From positions 27,520 to 40,389 of the forward strand of contig DBRL01000003.1 of assembly GCA_002305925.1 (NCBI GenBank): a DNA stretch of 12,870 nucleotides. Direction: 5' to 3'. Origin of the DNA: Candidatus Peregrinibacteria bacterium UBA1369 (GTDB lineage Bacteria; Patescibacteriota; Gracilibacteria; UBA1369). The notes below the pieces were generated by a model. That model saw only the letters and a list, made by a program, of their open reading frames with translations, was not told the DNA's origin and searched no databases. Positions 7,105-12,870 of this stretch are shown one piece after another. The translations under genes and the position numbers were made by a program. Every line of letters starts with the position of its first letter. The first letter of the stretch is position 1.

Positions 7105-7616
7105 AAAACATCACTCTGCTCAGCCTGTTGGCCACCGTAATTATTTTGACGGTGCTGGCCCATGTCTATTTTTATTTTTATCTGAAAACCCTGCGCAGGC
7201 AGCTGGACTCGCAAACCTATCAGCTCTATTTTGCGGCCACCGGCAAGGCAGACCTGTTGCCGTTGGCCATAGAAAGGCTGAAAGTCCACGACCCGTCATA
7301 TTCATTCGCCGGGCTGATCGAGGCCCGGGCAGCCACTCTTTCGAGAAGCACCTTTGACGAAGAAAAACGCAGACTGGAAGATGCGCTGTGGCAGAAGTAT
7401 CAGGCCTTGGAAGATGAAAGCGAAAGCTGGCCAGGCGTCAAACAGGATCATTTGTTGTCGGCGGTGGGAAAACAATTAAAAGAGGCCGAGCTGAATCTGG
7501 AGCGCGAGCGTGAAAATTATAATCGTCTGACCGGACGCTACAACAAAATTGCCGGAAATCTACTGCTCAAGCCGGCGGCCCTGGCGGCCGGCGCCAGGAA
7601 GAGAACTTTGTTTTAG
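7098..7616 (+). CDS. Small LemA-like single-pass membrane protein
   Basis: A 172-residue protein with one N-terminal hydrophobic helix (about 5-28), followed by a basic, helical soluble part. Several stretches resemble LemA-family proteins. ADLLPLAIERLKVHDPSY is similar to the family's dLiPnLv..vk.y segment, and GLIEARAATLSRSTF is similar to its AR...... helix. The C-terminal NYNRLTGRYNKIAGNLLLKP, ending with a short basic tail and a final aromatic residue, is similar to the YN..v..YN.....P.nl..... end. A coiled coil is likely at about 110-160. LemA proteins have an extracytoplasmic helical bundle and no established enzymatic role. The similarity was judged by eye and is divergent, so a plain hypothetical protein remains possible. 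The ATG overlaps the glycosyltransferase stop by 7 nt (ATGCTAG), so it belongs to the same transcript. Confidence 0.6.
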   Translation: MLENITLLSLLATVIILTVLAHVYFYFYLKTLRRQLDSQTYQLYFAATGKADLLPLAIERLKVHDPSYSFAGLIEARAATLSRSTFDEEKRRLEDALWQKYQALEDESESWPGVKQDHLLSAVGKQLKEAELNLERERENYNRLTGRYNKIAGNLLLKPAALAAGARKRTLF

Positions 7617-7617
7617 C

Positions 7618-7636
7618 CCTTTCCATAAAGGTTTTT
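7618..7636 (+). terminator. Weak candidate terminator before lexA
   Basis: A 5-bp stem, CCTTT (7618-7622) pairing with AAAGG (7627-7631), has a CCAT loop and is followed by five T (7632-7636). The stem is short, but its position directly after the last stop of the ftsW cluster and before the lexA promoter is appropriate. Confidence 0.3.
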
Positions 7637-7657
7637 CGGCTTTGCAAATAAAAAGTA

Positions 7658-7686
7658 TTGACGGTGAGTTTTTACTCACCTATACT
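7658..7686 (+). promoter_or_regulatory. lexA promoter
   Basis: TTGACG (7658-7663, 5 of 6 consensus), an exact 17-bp spacer and TATACT (7681-7686, 5 of 6). The predicted transcript start is near 7693, giving a leader of about 20 nt with no Shine-Dalgarno before the ATG at 7713. The spacer is almost wholly occupied by an inverted repeat (see the operator entry). Confidence 0.8.
7663..7680. promoter_or_regulatory. Candidate LexA operator (SOS box)
   Basis: GGTGAGTTTTTACTCACC is a perfect inverted repeat with 7-bp arms (7663-7669 and 7674-7680) around TTTT. It starts at the last base of the -35 box and ends at the base before the -10 box, so a bound dimer would block RNA polymerase. LexA represses its own gene in nearly all bacteria that have it, which makes self-binding the natural reading. 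The sequence does not match the E. coli (CTGT-N8-ACAG) or B. subtilis (GAAC-N4-GTTC) boxes. Binding by this LexA is inferred. Confidence 0.75.
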
Positions 7687-7712
7687 TGGGTCGAAAGTTA
7701 GCAAAAAAATAA

Positions 7713-8333
7713 ATGGAAAATATTTTGACAGAAAAACAGGAGGCCCTGCTCAACTATATCGAGCAATACCAGATGGAGCATGGGGGCTCACCCACGATTC
7801 GGGAAATGCGTGAATATTTCGGTGTAAGTTCCGACAACAGCATCTTGAAACTACTCAAAGCCCTCGAAGAAAAAGGCAAAATAATCAAAGACGAAAAACA
7901 CCGCGGGATCAGACTGCTCTCCAATGTGCGCGAACGGTTGGAACAAAGTTCACTGCGACTTCCCCTGCTCGGCACCATACCCGCGGGAAGGCCGGTGGAC
8001 GCCGAAGAACATATTGAAAGCTGGATGACGGTGGGAGAGGACCAGGTACTGCCGGGGAAACAATCTTTTTTGCTCAAAGTGACGGGCAACAGCATGATTA
8101 ATGTTGGTATCAATGAAGAAGACATAGTCATCGTCTGCGCCGACCTGGAGCCCCGTGAAGGAGATATAGTTGCGGCTCTGGTTGACGGGAGCAGCACAGT
8201 TAAAACCTACAGCCAGCGAAACGGCCGGGTGGTGCTGCGGGCGGAGAACCCACTATATGAAGATATTTATCCGCAGAACGCCCTGTGCGTTCAGGGAGTA
8301 GTGACCGGACTTTTCCGCCACTACAAGAGGTAA
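7713..8333 (+). CDS. lexA: LexA, SOS-response repressor and self-cleaving protease
   Basis: A 206-residue LexA. The N-terminal winged helix-turn-helix spans about 1-70 and contains SPTIREMREYFGVSS, the recognition helix NSILKLLKALEEKG and the wing ending HRGIRLL. The S24 peptidase domain follows: cleavage site A91-G92 in GTIPAGRPV, catalytic Ser127 in TGNSM, and Lys164 in STVKTY. All parts needed for RecA*-stimulated self-cleavage are therefore present. In the recognition helix, the positions that align by eye with E. coli Glu44 and Glu45 are Leu45 and Lys46, consistent with a different operator. It is transcribed from its own promoter carrying an 18-bp inverted repeat, so autorepression is expected. 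The ATG at 7713 gives the normal N-terminus (LTEKQEALLNYI) and has no Shine-Dalgarno. Confidence 0.97.
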   Translation: MENILTEKQEALLNYIEQYQMEHGGSPTIREMREYFGVSSDNSILKLLKALEEKGKIIKDEKHRGIRLLSNVRERLEQSSLRLPLLGTIPAGRPVDAEEHIESWMTVGEDQVLPGKQSFLLKVTGNSMINVGINEEDIVIVCADLEPREGDIVAALVDGSSTVKTYSQRNGRVVLRAENPLYEDIYPQNALCVQGVVTGLFRHYKR

Positions 8334-8401
8334 AAGCCACCTCTAAAAACCGGTACCGAAAAAACTCTTTTGGAAGAAGGCTTATTTAATGCGCAAAAAA
8401 A

Positions 8402-8407
8402 TATAAT
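8402..8407 (+). promoter_or_regulatory. Candidate -10 element upstream of the 55-residue ORF
   Basis: A perfect TATAAT at 8402-8407 lies in an A+T-rich stretch. It would give a start near 8414 and a 12-nt leader to the ATG at 8426. A second -10-like TATAAA is at 8413-8418. No convincing -35 was found at 16-18 bp for either, so this is only suggestive. Confidence 0.35.
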
Positions 8408-8425
8408 TTAATTATAAATACAAAC

Positions 8426-8593
8426 ATGATCACCATCGTCATCAAAAAATCTCCCGCCATTCGTCTCTTTGACAGAATGCCTTTACCAAAGCCCAAAGTA
8501 CGCCATCTCGTTTTTCCCCGCCGCGAGTTGCGCGGCGCGGTGCGCAGCACCGCGCGACTGCCTTTCAGTGTCAAAGTCAGCCGCATCATCTAA
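8426..8593 (+). CDS. Small, strongly basic 55-residue ORF, function unknown
   Basis: ATG at 8426 to TAA at 8591-8593, too short for common gene-finding cut-offs. The product is rich in Arg, Lys, Val, Ile and Pro and has almost no acidic residues. It begins MITIVIKKSPAIRLFDRM and ends PFSVKVSRII, alternating hydrophobic and basic residues. I recognise no family. Support for coding is the start just after A+T-rich promoter-like sequence, a higher G+C body than its flanks, and a clean fit in the 299-nt gap between lexA and the next ORF. Against coding: the central part holds two GC-rich hairpins that could instead belong to a structured RNA. No LexA-box-like sequence was found in front of it. 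Confidence 0.45.
   Translation: MITIVIKKSPAIRLFDRMPLPKPKVRHLVFPRRELRGAVRSTARLPFSVKVSRII
8519..8555 (+). other. Two adjacent GC-rich hairpins inside the small ORF
   Basis: CGCCGCG (8519-8525) pairs perfectly with CGCGGCG (8531-8537) around a 5-nt loop. GCGCGGTGC (8535-8543) pairs perfectly with GCACCGCGC (8547-8555) around GCA. The stems share 8535-8537, so both can form only if one gives up its outer pairs. There is no T-run after them, so this is not a standard terminator. A structured RNA, an mRNA stability element or simple codon-driven GC repetition are all possible. Confidence 0.5.
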
Positions 8594-8632
8594 TGGGGAT
8601 TATTAAATAATTATTAACTAAGCTTCTCAACC

Positions 8633-8839
8633 ATGACAAAAACATATCTGAATAAAGTACTGAGCGGGCTGACCGCCGCGAAACCAAAACGACAGCTGGT
8701 TATCCGTATCGACACCAACGACTATCAGAAAGGCATGGAGAAAGCCCGTCTGCTGGTGGAGAGACTGGAGCGCCAAATGCGCATTCAAAAGCTGGAAATA
8801 GCCGTCAAGAAAATGAATATTTCACGATCCTGGGTCTAG
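8633..8839 (+). CDS. Small basic helical protein of 68 residues, function unknown
   Basis: ATG at 8633 to TAG at 8837-8839. The first 20 residues are basic and loosely structured. A short beta-like stretch, RQLVIRIDTNDYQ (about 20-32), is followed by a long amphipathic Arg/Lys/Glu helix (about 33-62) and the ending NISRSWV. The strand-then-helix pattern is faintly reminiscent of ribbon-helix-helix DNA-binding proteins, but the second helix and turn are not convincing, so I do not assign the family. A short coiled coil is an alternative. It sits between lexA and mutS on the same strand, with A+T-rich sequence and no Shine-Dalgarno upstream. Coding is plausible from composition and placement; function is unknown. 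Confidence 0.6.
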   Translation: MTKTYLNKVLSGLTAAKPKRQLVIRIDTNDYQKGMEKARLLVERLERQMRIQKLEIAVKKMNISRSWV

Positions 8840-8892
8840 GAGTGTTTTTGAAACGGAAAATAGGCCGAGGCAATAGGAATTTACCGCCCATT

Positions 8893-8901
8893 TGCTATGA
8901 T
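8893..8901 (+). promoter_or_regulatory. Candidate extended -10 promoter of mutSL
   Basis: TGCTATGAT at 8893-8901 matches an extended -10 (TGn + TATGAT, 5 of 6). It predicts a transcript start near 8908 and a leader of about 23 nt to the GTG at 8931. No good -35 is present at 16-18 bp, which extended -10 promoters can tolerate. Confidence 0.4.
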
Positions 8902-8930
8902 GCCCTTGCCTATTTCTTTATCCCTTTGCG

Positions 8931-11612
8931 GTGGCCGATCTTACGCCGATGATGCGTCAATATAATGAGATCAAGGCCCAGGTGGCCGACTGTATCGTTT
9001 TTTTCAGACTGGGCGACTTTTACGAAATGTTTGGTGCCGATGCCCTGGAAGCGTCGGAAATATTGGGGATTACCCTGACCGCCCGCAACAAGGGCGACAA
9101 GGCCATACCGATGTGCGGAGTGCCCTATCACGCTGCCGCAGGCTATATCGCCAAGCTGACCAGAACCGGCAAGAAGGTGGCCATCTGTGAACAAGTCAGC
9201 GACCCCTCCCTGCCAGGCATTGTAAAGAGAGAAATAGTGCGGGTGGTCACTCCTGGTACCACACTGGATGAAAATGTATTGGAAGATCGCAAGGCCAACT
9301 ATCTTTTGGCGGTACACCCCTCCCTGGAGCCGACTGGCGGCGATAATTTTGGCTTGGCCCTGGTTGAAATCAGTACCGGAGAATTTACCGTGCTGGCCGC
9401 CAAAGATTTGGCTGACCTGGGAACGGTCTGCAGGAAATACCAGCCCAGGGAAATAATCTTTCCGCATGATTTGCCGGATGGTAAAGGTCTGGAATTATTG
9501 AAAAAGTATTATCCGGAGGCTTTTTATTTTGCCGAAGACGCCGCCGCGGATGGGGAAGATCAGCTGGACGAGCATTTCGGCACGCTGGAGGTGGGTGGGA
9601 AATACCTGTCGGGGGCCGAGAAGGCGGCGGCGGCATTGGCCCTGAACTATTTGAATAAGACGCAAAAAACTACTTTGAGCGGCTCGGCACTGGTGCATAT
9701 GAAAGATCTGAGCGCTCCGGGCAATAGATTGATGAAACTGGATGAGTCGACAATACGCAACCTGGAACTGACGGAAAACCTGCGCGACAAAAAAACGGAG
9801 GGGTCCCTGTTGTCGGTGCTGGACAAAACGATCACCAGCGCCGGAGCCAGGATGCTGAAAAGAATAATTGTCGAGCCATTGTCCGAGTTAGAGGCCATCG
9901 AAAAGCGACTGGAGACTATTGACCTTTTAATGGAAAAACAAAATCTGCTGCTGGATCTGCGCCTGGCGCTGAAGGGTGTGCTGGATTTGGAAAGGATGAT
10001 CGGTCGTTTAAGCCTGGCCAGCGGCAATGCGCGGGACATGAGGGGCGTGGCGGCTTCGCTGGCGGCACTGGAAGAACTCTCCAGCCTGCTGGACGGCAAT
10101 TGTCCGGAGCTGTCGGAGAAAACCCCTTACCGTCTGCGCCTGCTGCCAGAATTGCGTACTGAGCTGGAAAAATCGCTGGTTGATGAGCCCCCTTTAAGCA
10201 TTCGGGATGGCGGAATGATTCGCGACGGCTATGATCCGGAGCTGGACCAACTGCGCGGTTTGAGCCGCGAAGGCAAAAGTTTTATCCAGGCCCTGCAGGC
10301 CAGAGAAATTGCCCGCACCGGCATCAATTCGCTGAAAGTGCGCTATAACCGTGTTTTCGGCTATTACATAGAGATTAGCAATGCCAATCTATCGCAGGTG
10401 CCGGACGATTACACCCGCAAACAGACCCTGGCCAATGCCGAGCGTTTTTCCACTCCCGAATTAAAGCAATACGAGGAAAAAGTTCTGACGGCCGAGGAAC
10501 AAATTCTGGCGATTGAGAGCAGACTCTTCGAAAAGTTGCGCGGCAGGATCCTGGAAAAAGCCGCTGAGATCAAGGAGGGCGCGGCCGCGGCGGCCTACCT
10601 GGACGTGATGGTCTCTCTGGCCCTGACGGGGTGGGAAAACCACTACACGCGGCCGCGCCTGGGAGACGGCTACGATCTGCGCATAGTCGGCGGGCGCCAT
10701 CCGGTGATTGAGAAACTGAATCCCCAGGACAAATTCGTGCCCAATGACAGCTTTTTGACCGATGAACGCCGCCTGACCCTGATCACCGGGCCGAATATGG
10801 GTGGTAAATCCACCTATCTGCGCCAGACCGCTCTGATCGTGCTGATGGCACATTTGGGCATGTACGTACCGGCGACCAGCGCTGAGATTCCACTGGTGGA
10901 CAGAATATTTACCCGCGTAGGCGCCTCCGACAACCTGGTCAAGGGGCAAAGCACTTTTTGGCTGGAAATGGAGGAGACCGCCCTGATTCTGCGCCAGGCG
11001 ACATCAAAAAGCCTGATCGTACTGGATGAAATCGGGCGCGGGACCTCAACTTTTGACGGAGTAAGTATCGCCTGGGGAGTAATGGAATACCTGCATGACA
11101 AAATCGGCGCCAAAACGCTTTTTGCCAGTCATTACCATGAGCTGATCGCACTGGCCGACACGCTGCCCCGCGCCGCCAATCTGAGCGTGCGGGTGGAAGA
11201 AAGACCAGAGGGTGTCGTTTTTCTCTATCTGGTGGGAGAGGGGGGCGTGGACCGCAGCTATGGAATAGAGGTGGCCAGGCGGGCGGGGTTGCCGCCGGAG
11301 GTAATCGGCCGGGCCAGGGAAATATTGGCCGATTTGGAAAAAGAAAATATCGGCAGCGGACAACAGAGTTTTGCTTTCGGAGGCCAGCCCGGAAACATGA
11401 CGGGTGACCGTCCCGGCGCCGGAGATTATGCCGGACAATACTTTCAGCAACATCCAGAGACCGCGCCCCAGGCTTCAAACTCCACGATGGAACAGCAGCG
11501 AAACCATGCCGGCCTGCAGAAATTGCGAGAACTGGAAATTGAACGGCTGACTCCTTTGGAAGCCCTCAACAAACTGGGGGAAATTAAAAAAATAATTGAA
11601 CGAGATGGCTAA
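8931..11612 (+). CDS. mutS: DNA mismatch repair protein MutS
   Basis: An 893-residue MutS1 that recognises mispaired and looped bases. The N-terminus is standard (LTPMMRQYNEIKAQ) and contains the mismatch-wedging F-x-E motif, F30-Y31-E32, in GDFYEMF. Connector, lever and clamp domains follow, including NSLKVRYNRVFGYYIEISNANL. The ABC-type ATPase has Walker A GPNMGGKST (620-628), a Walker B ending D699-E700 in VLDEIGRGTSTFDG, and the FASHYHEL switch. A Gln/Gly-rich C-terminal linker includes QQSFAF at 811-816, a candidate beta-clamp-binding motif, then the terminal helical dimerisation segment ERLTPLEALNKLGEIKKII. The start is GTG, chosen because it gives the usual N-terminus; no Shine-Dalgarno precedes it. 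The stop overlaps the mutL ATG by 8 nt, indicating a coupled mutSL operon. Confidence 0.98.
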   Translation: MADLTPMMRQYNEIKAQVADCIVFFRLGDFYEMFGADALEASEILGITLTARNKGDKAIPMCGVPYHAAAGYIAKLTRTGKKVAICEQVSDPSLPGIVKREIVRVVTPGTTLDENVLEDRKANYLLAVHPSLEPTGGDNFGLALVEISTGEFTVLAAKDLADLGTVCRKYQPREIIFPHDLPDGKGLELLKKYYPEAFYFAEDAAADGEDQLDEHFGTLEVGGKYLSGAEKAAAALALNYLNKTQKTTLSGSALVHMKDLSAPGNRLMKLDESTIRNLELTENLRDKKTEGSLLSVLDKTITSAGARMLKRIIVEPLSELEAIEKRLETIDLLMEKQNLLLDLRLALKGVLDLERMIGRLSLASGNARDMRGVAASLAALEELSSLLDGNCPELSEKTPYRLRLLPELRTELEKSLVDEPPLSIRDGGMIRDGYDPELDQLRGLSREGKSFIQALQAREIARTGINSLKVRYNRVFGYYIEISNANLSQVPDDYTRKQTLANAERFSTPELKQYEEKVLTAEEQILAIESRLFEKLRGRILEKAAEIKEGAAAAAYLDVMVSLALTGWENHYTRPRLGDGYDLRIVGGRHPVIEKLNPQDKFVPNDSFLTDERRLTLITGPNMGGKSTYLRQTALIVLMAHLGMYVPATSAEIPLVDRIFTRVGASDNLVKGQSTFWLEMEETALILRQATSKSLIVLDEIGRGTSTFDGVSIAWGVMEYLHDKIGAKTLFASHYHELIALADTLPRAANLSVRVEERPEGVVFLYLVGEGGVDRSYGIEVARRAGLPPEVIGRAREILADLEKENIGSGQQSFAFGGQPGNMTGDRPGAGDYAGQYFQQHPETAPQASNSTMEQQRNHAGLQKLRELEIERLTPLEALNKLGEIKKIIERDG

Positions 11613-12870
11613 AATCGCCCTGCTGCCCGAGCAGCTGATCAACCAAATTGCCGCCGGTGAGGTGGTGGAAAGGCCGGCCTCCGTCGTGAAAGAATTGCTG
11701 GAAAACTCCATTGACGCCGGCGCCAAACGAATTGTGGTCACCGTACGCCAGGGCGGGGTAGGGCTGATCCGTGTAAGTGACGACGGCGCGGGAATGTCGC
11801 CCGAAGACGCTCTGCTCTCATTGGAAAGACATGCCACCTCCAAAATTCGCTTACTGGAAGATTTGCAGGCCATCAAATCAATGGGCTTCCGCGGCGAGGC
11901 GCTGGCCAGCATAGCTTCCGTTTCGCTGCTGACGATGCGCACAAGGCGGGCCGAGGATCCGCAGGGCTGGGAACTGTACCTGGAGGGCGGAAAACTGCTG
12001 CGCCAAGCACCTGTTGGCTGCGCGCCCGGGACGGAAATCGAGGTGGCCGCTCTCTTTTACAATACGCTGCCCCGCCTGAAATTTCTCAAATCGGAGCAGA
12101 CCGAATATCAAAATGTTCTCGATACGGTGATCAATGCCGCCATGGCTTTTCCGCAAATTGCCTTTAAACTGGTACAGGAAAGCCCGCGTGGTGACAATTC
12201 TGCGTCACTTATAGAAACCATAGACGACAACATGGGTGTGGTTGTGTCGCCCACGCAAGCCGCGCCCATGGATTCGCGGGTGGCTCTGGATTTGCCGGCG
12301 ACCGGCGAGCTGTCGCTGCGCCTGCGCGGACTGCTTGGCAAAACTGTCAGCGACGATTTACTGGAAATCTATTACGGAGGCGTCAATCTGGCGATACGCG
12401 GCTATATCGGCAAGCCGCAGCTGTCCCGCTCCAACCGTTCCCTGCAGTACTTTTTTGTCAACGGACGACCGATCAATTCACATGTTCTCTCCTATGCCGT
12501 CAAACAGGCCTATCATTCACTACTGCCAAAAGAACGATATCCGGTTTTTGCCATTTTTTTTGAGCTGGACCCGTCGATGGTGGATGTGAACTGCCACCCG
12601 CGCAAAACCGAGGTAAAGTTCCGCGACGAACGGGAAGTTTACCGTGTGCTGCTGCAGTCCTGCCGCAGGGCCTTGGAAAAGGCCGTCTTGACGCCAACAA
12701 TTGATGCCGGCAATTTGAATTATTATCAGGATAAACTGCCTCAGGGATTGGGTGGGCGCGTGGCGGCGGCAGATTTTCAGGCCCTGGCCAGACCGGAGGC
12801 TGTGCGGGTGGGACTGGACGGGGAGCAGAGCACGATGGCGGTGGCTGAGCCTCCACATTTCAACGACGGC
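11605..12870 (+). CDS. mutL: DNA mismatch repair protein MutL, C-terminus cut by the window edge
   Basis: Open from ATG 11605 to the window end: 422 residues, all of the N-terminal ATPase and transducer domains and part of the linker. GHKL-type ATPase motifs are present in order: EQLINQIAAGEVVERPASVV, KELLENSIDAGA (29-40, with E30 and N34), VSDDGAGM (57-64), RHATSKI (75-81) and GFRGEAL (94-100). The transducer block RSNRSLQYFFVNGRPI and the region VDVNCHPRKTEVKF are typical. MutL couples mismatch recognition by MutS to strand incision. Whether this MutL carries the endonuclease motif DQHA(X)2E(X)4E cannot be told, because that domain lies past 12870. It overlaps mutS by 8 nt (ATGGCTAA), and a weak GAACGAG precedes the start. 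Confidence 0.97.
   Translation, partial: MAKIALLPEQLINQIAAGEVVERPASVVKELLENSIDAGAKRIVVTVRQGGVGLIRVSDDGAGMSPEDALLSLERHATSKIRLLEDLQAIKSMGFRGEALASIASVSLLTMRTRRAEDPQGWELYLEGGKLLRQAPVGCAPGTEIEVAALFYNTLPRLKFLKSEQTEYQNVLDTVINAAMAFPQIAFKLVQESPRGDNSASLIETIDDNMGVVVSPTQAAPMDSRVALDLPATGELSLRLRGLLGKTVSDDLLEIYYGGVNLAIRGYIGKPQLSRSNRSLQYFFVNGRPINSHVLSYAVKQAYHSLLPKERYPVFAIFFELDPSMVDVNCHPRKTEVKFRDEREVYRVLLQSCRRALEKAVLTPTIDAGNLNYYQDKLPQGLGGRVAAADFQALARPEAVRVGLDGEQSTMAVAEPPHFNDG

Noticed and set aside
7572..7598. GC-rich inverted repeat (GGCGGCC...GGCCGGC) near the end of the LemA-like gene
   Set aside because: It is inside the coding sequence, imperfect, and not followed by a T-run, so it is not a terminator.
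8601..8617. A+T-rich near-palindrome before the 68-residue ORF
   Set aside because: AATAATTATT symmetry is common in A+T-rich spacers, and no -35 box fits; not enough to call a promoter or operator.
8839..8856. GGAGTGTTTTTGAAACGG upstream of mutS, similar to the left half of the lexA inverted repeat
   Set aside because: Only the left half plus the T run matches; the right half shows no symmetry, and the site is about 40 bp upstream of the -10 box. Half-site similarity of this size is expected by chance.
10461..11478. Several long minus-strand frames opposite mutS
   Set aside because: They cover the Walker motifs of mutS in antisense, have odd composition and no start context; shadows of a GC-biased gene.

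Overview
The window looks like a chromosomal stretch of a compact, uncultured-type bacterium, most likely a member of the Candidate Phyla Radiation (Patescibacteria, Parcubacteria-like). This assignment is inference from protein character, tight gene packing with frequent overlaps, near absence of Shine-Dalgarno motifs and very short leaders; no rRNA or marker tree is available here. TGA is used as a stop (2168-2170 and 3082-3084), so the genetic code is the standard bacterial one, not the TGA-as-glycine code of Gracilibacteria/SR1. No mobile element, CRISPR array, tRNA or rRNA was seen.

Layout. (1) 1-1213 minus: a small-conductance mechanosensitive channel of the MscS family whose Pro/Ser/Thr-rich tail runs off the left edge. 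It diverges from a slipin/stomatin (SPFH) gene at 1336-2091 plus; two back-to-back promoters and a short palindrome lie between them. (2) A strong bidirectional terminator hairpin (2104-2136) separates the slipin gene from a convergent minus-strand pair: lspA (3082-3549), followed by a six-helix membrane protein of unknown function (2168-3076). (3) Divergent from lspA is a plus-strand envelope cluster, 3650-7616: ftsW (septal peptidoglycan polymerase), murG (lipid II synthesis), a GT4-type glycosyltransferase and a small LemA-like membrane protein. Every junction in it overlaps. (4) lexA (7713-8333) has its own promoter. A perfect 18-bp inverted repeat fills the spacer between the -35 and -10 boxes and is the obvious candidate for an autoregulatory LexA operator. 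(5) Two small basic ORFs of unknown function (8426-8593 and 8633-8839) follow; the first contains two adjacent GC-rich hairpins. (6) mutS (8931-11612) and mutL (11605 to the right edge, incomplete) form an overlapping mismatch-repair pair.

How the genes fit together. The left half is envelope biology: osmotic protection (MscS), membrane organisation (slipin), lipoprotein maturation (LspA), lipid II synthesis and polymerisation (MurG, FtsW), and surface glycosylation (GT4). The right half is genome maintenance: the SOS repressor LexA beside the MutSL mismatch-repair genes. The most interesting signals are the LexA operator, whose sequence differs from the E. coli and B. subtilis boxes; an FtsW whose only four cysteines form two close pairs in predicted outer loops; the structured small ORF behind lexA; and the consistent lack of Shine-Dalgarno sequences.
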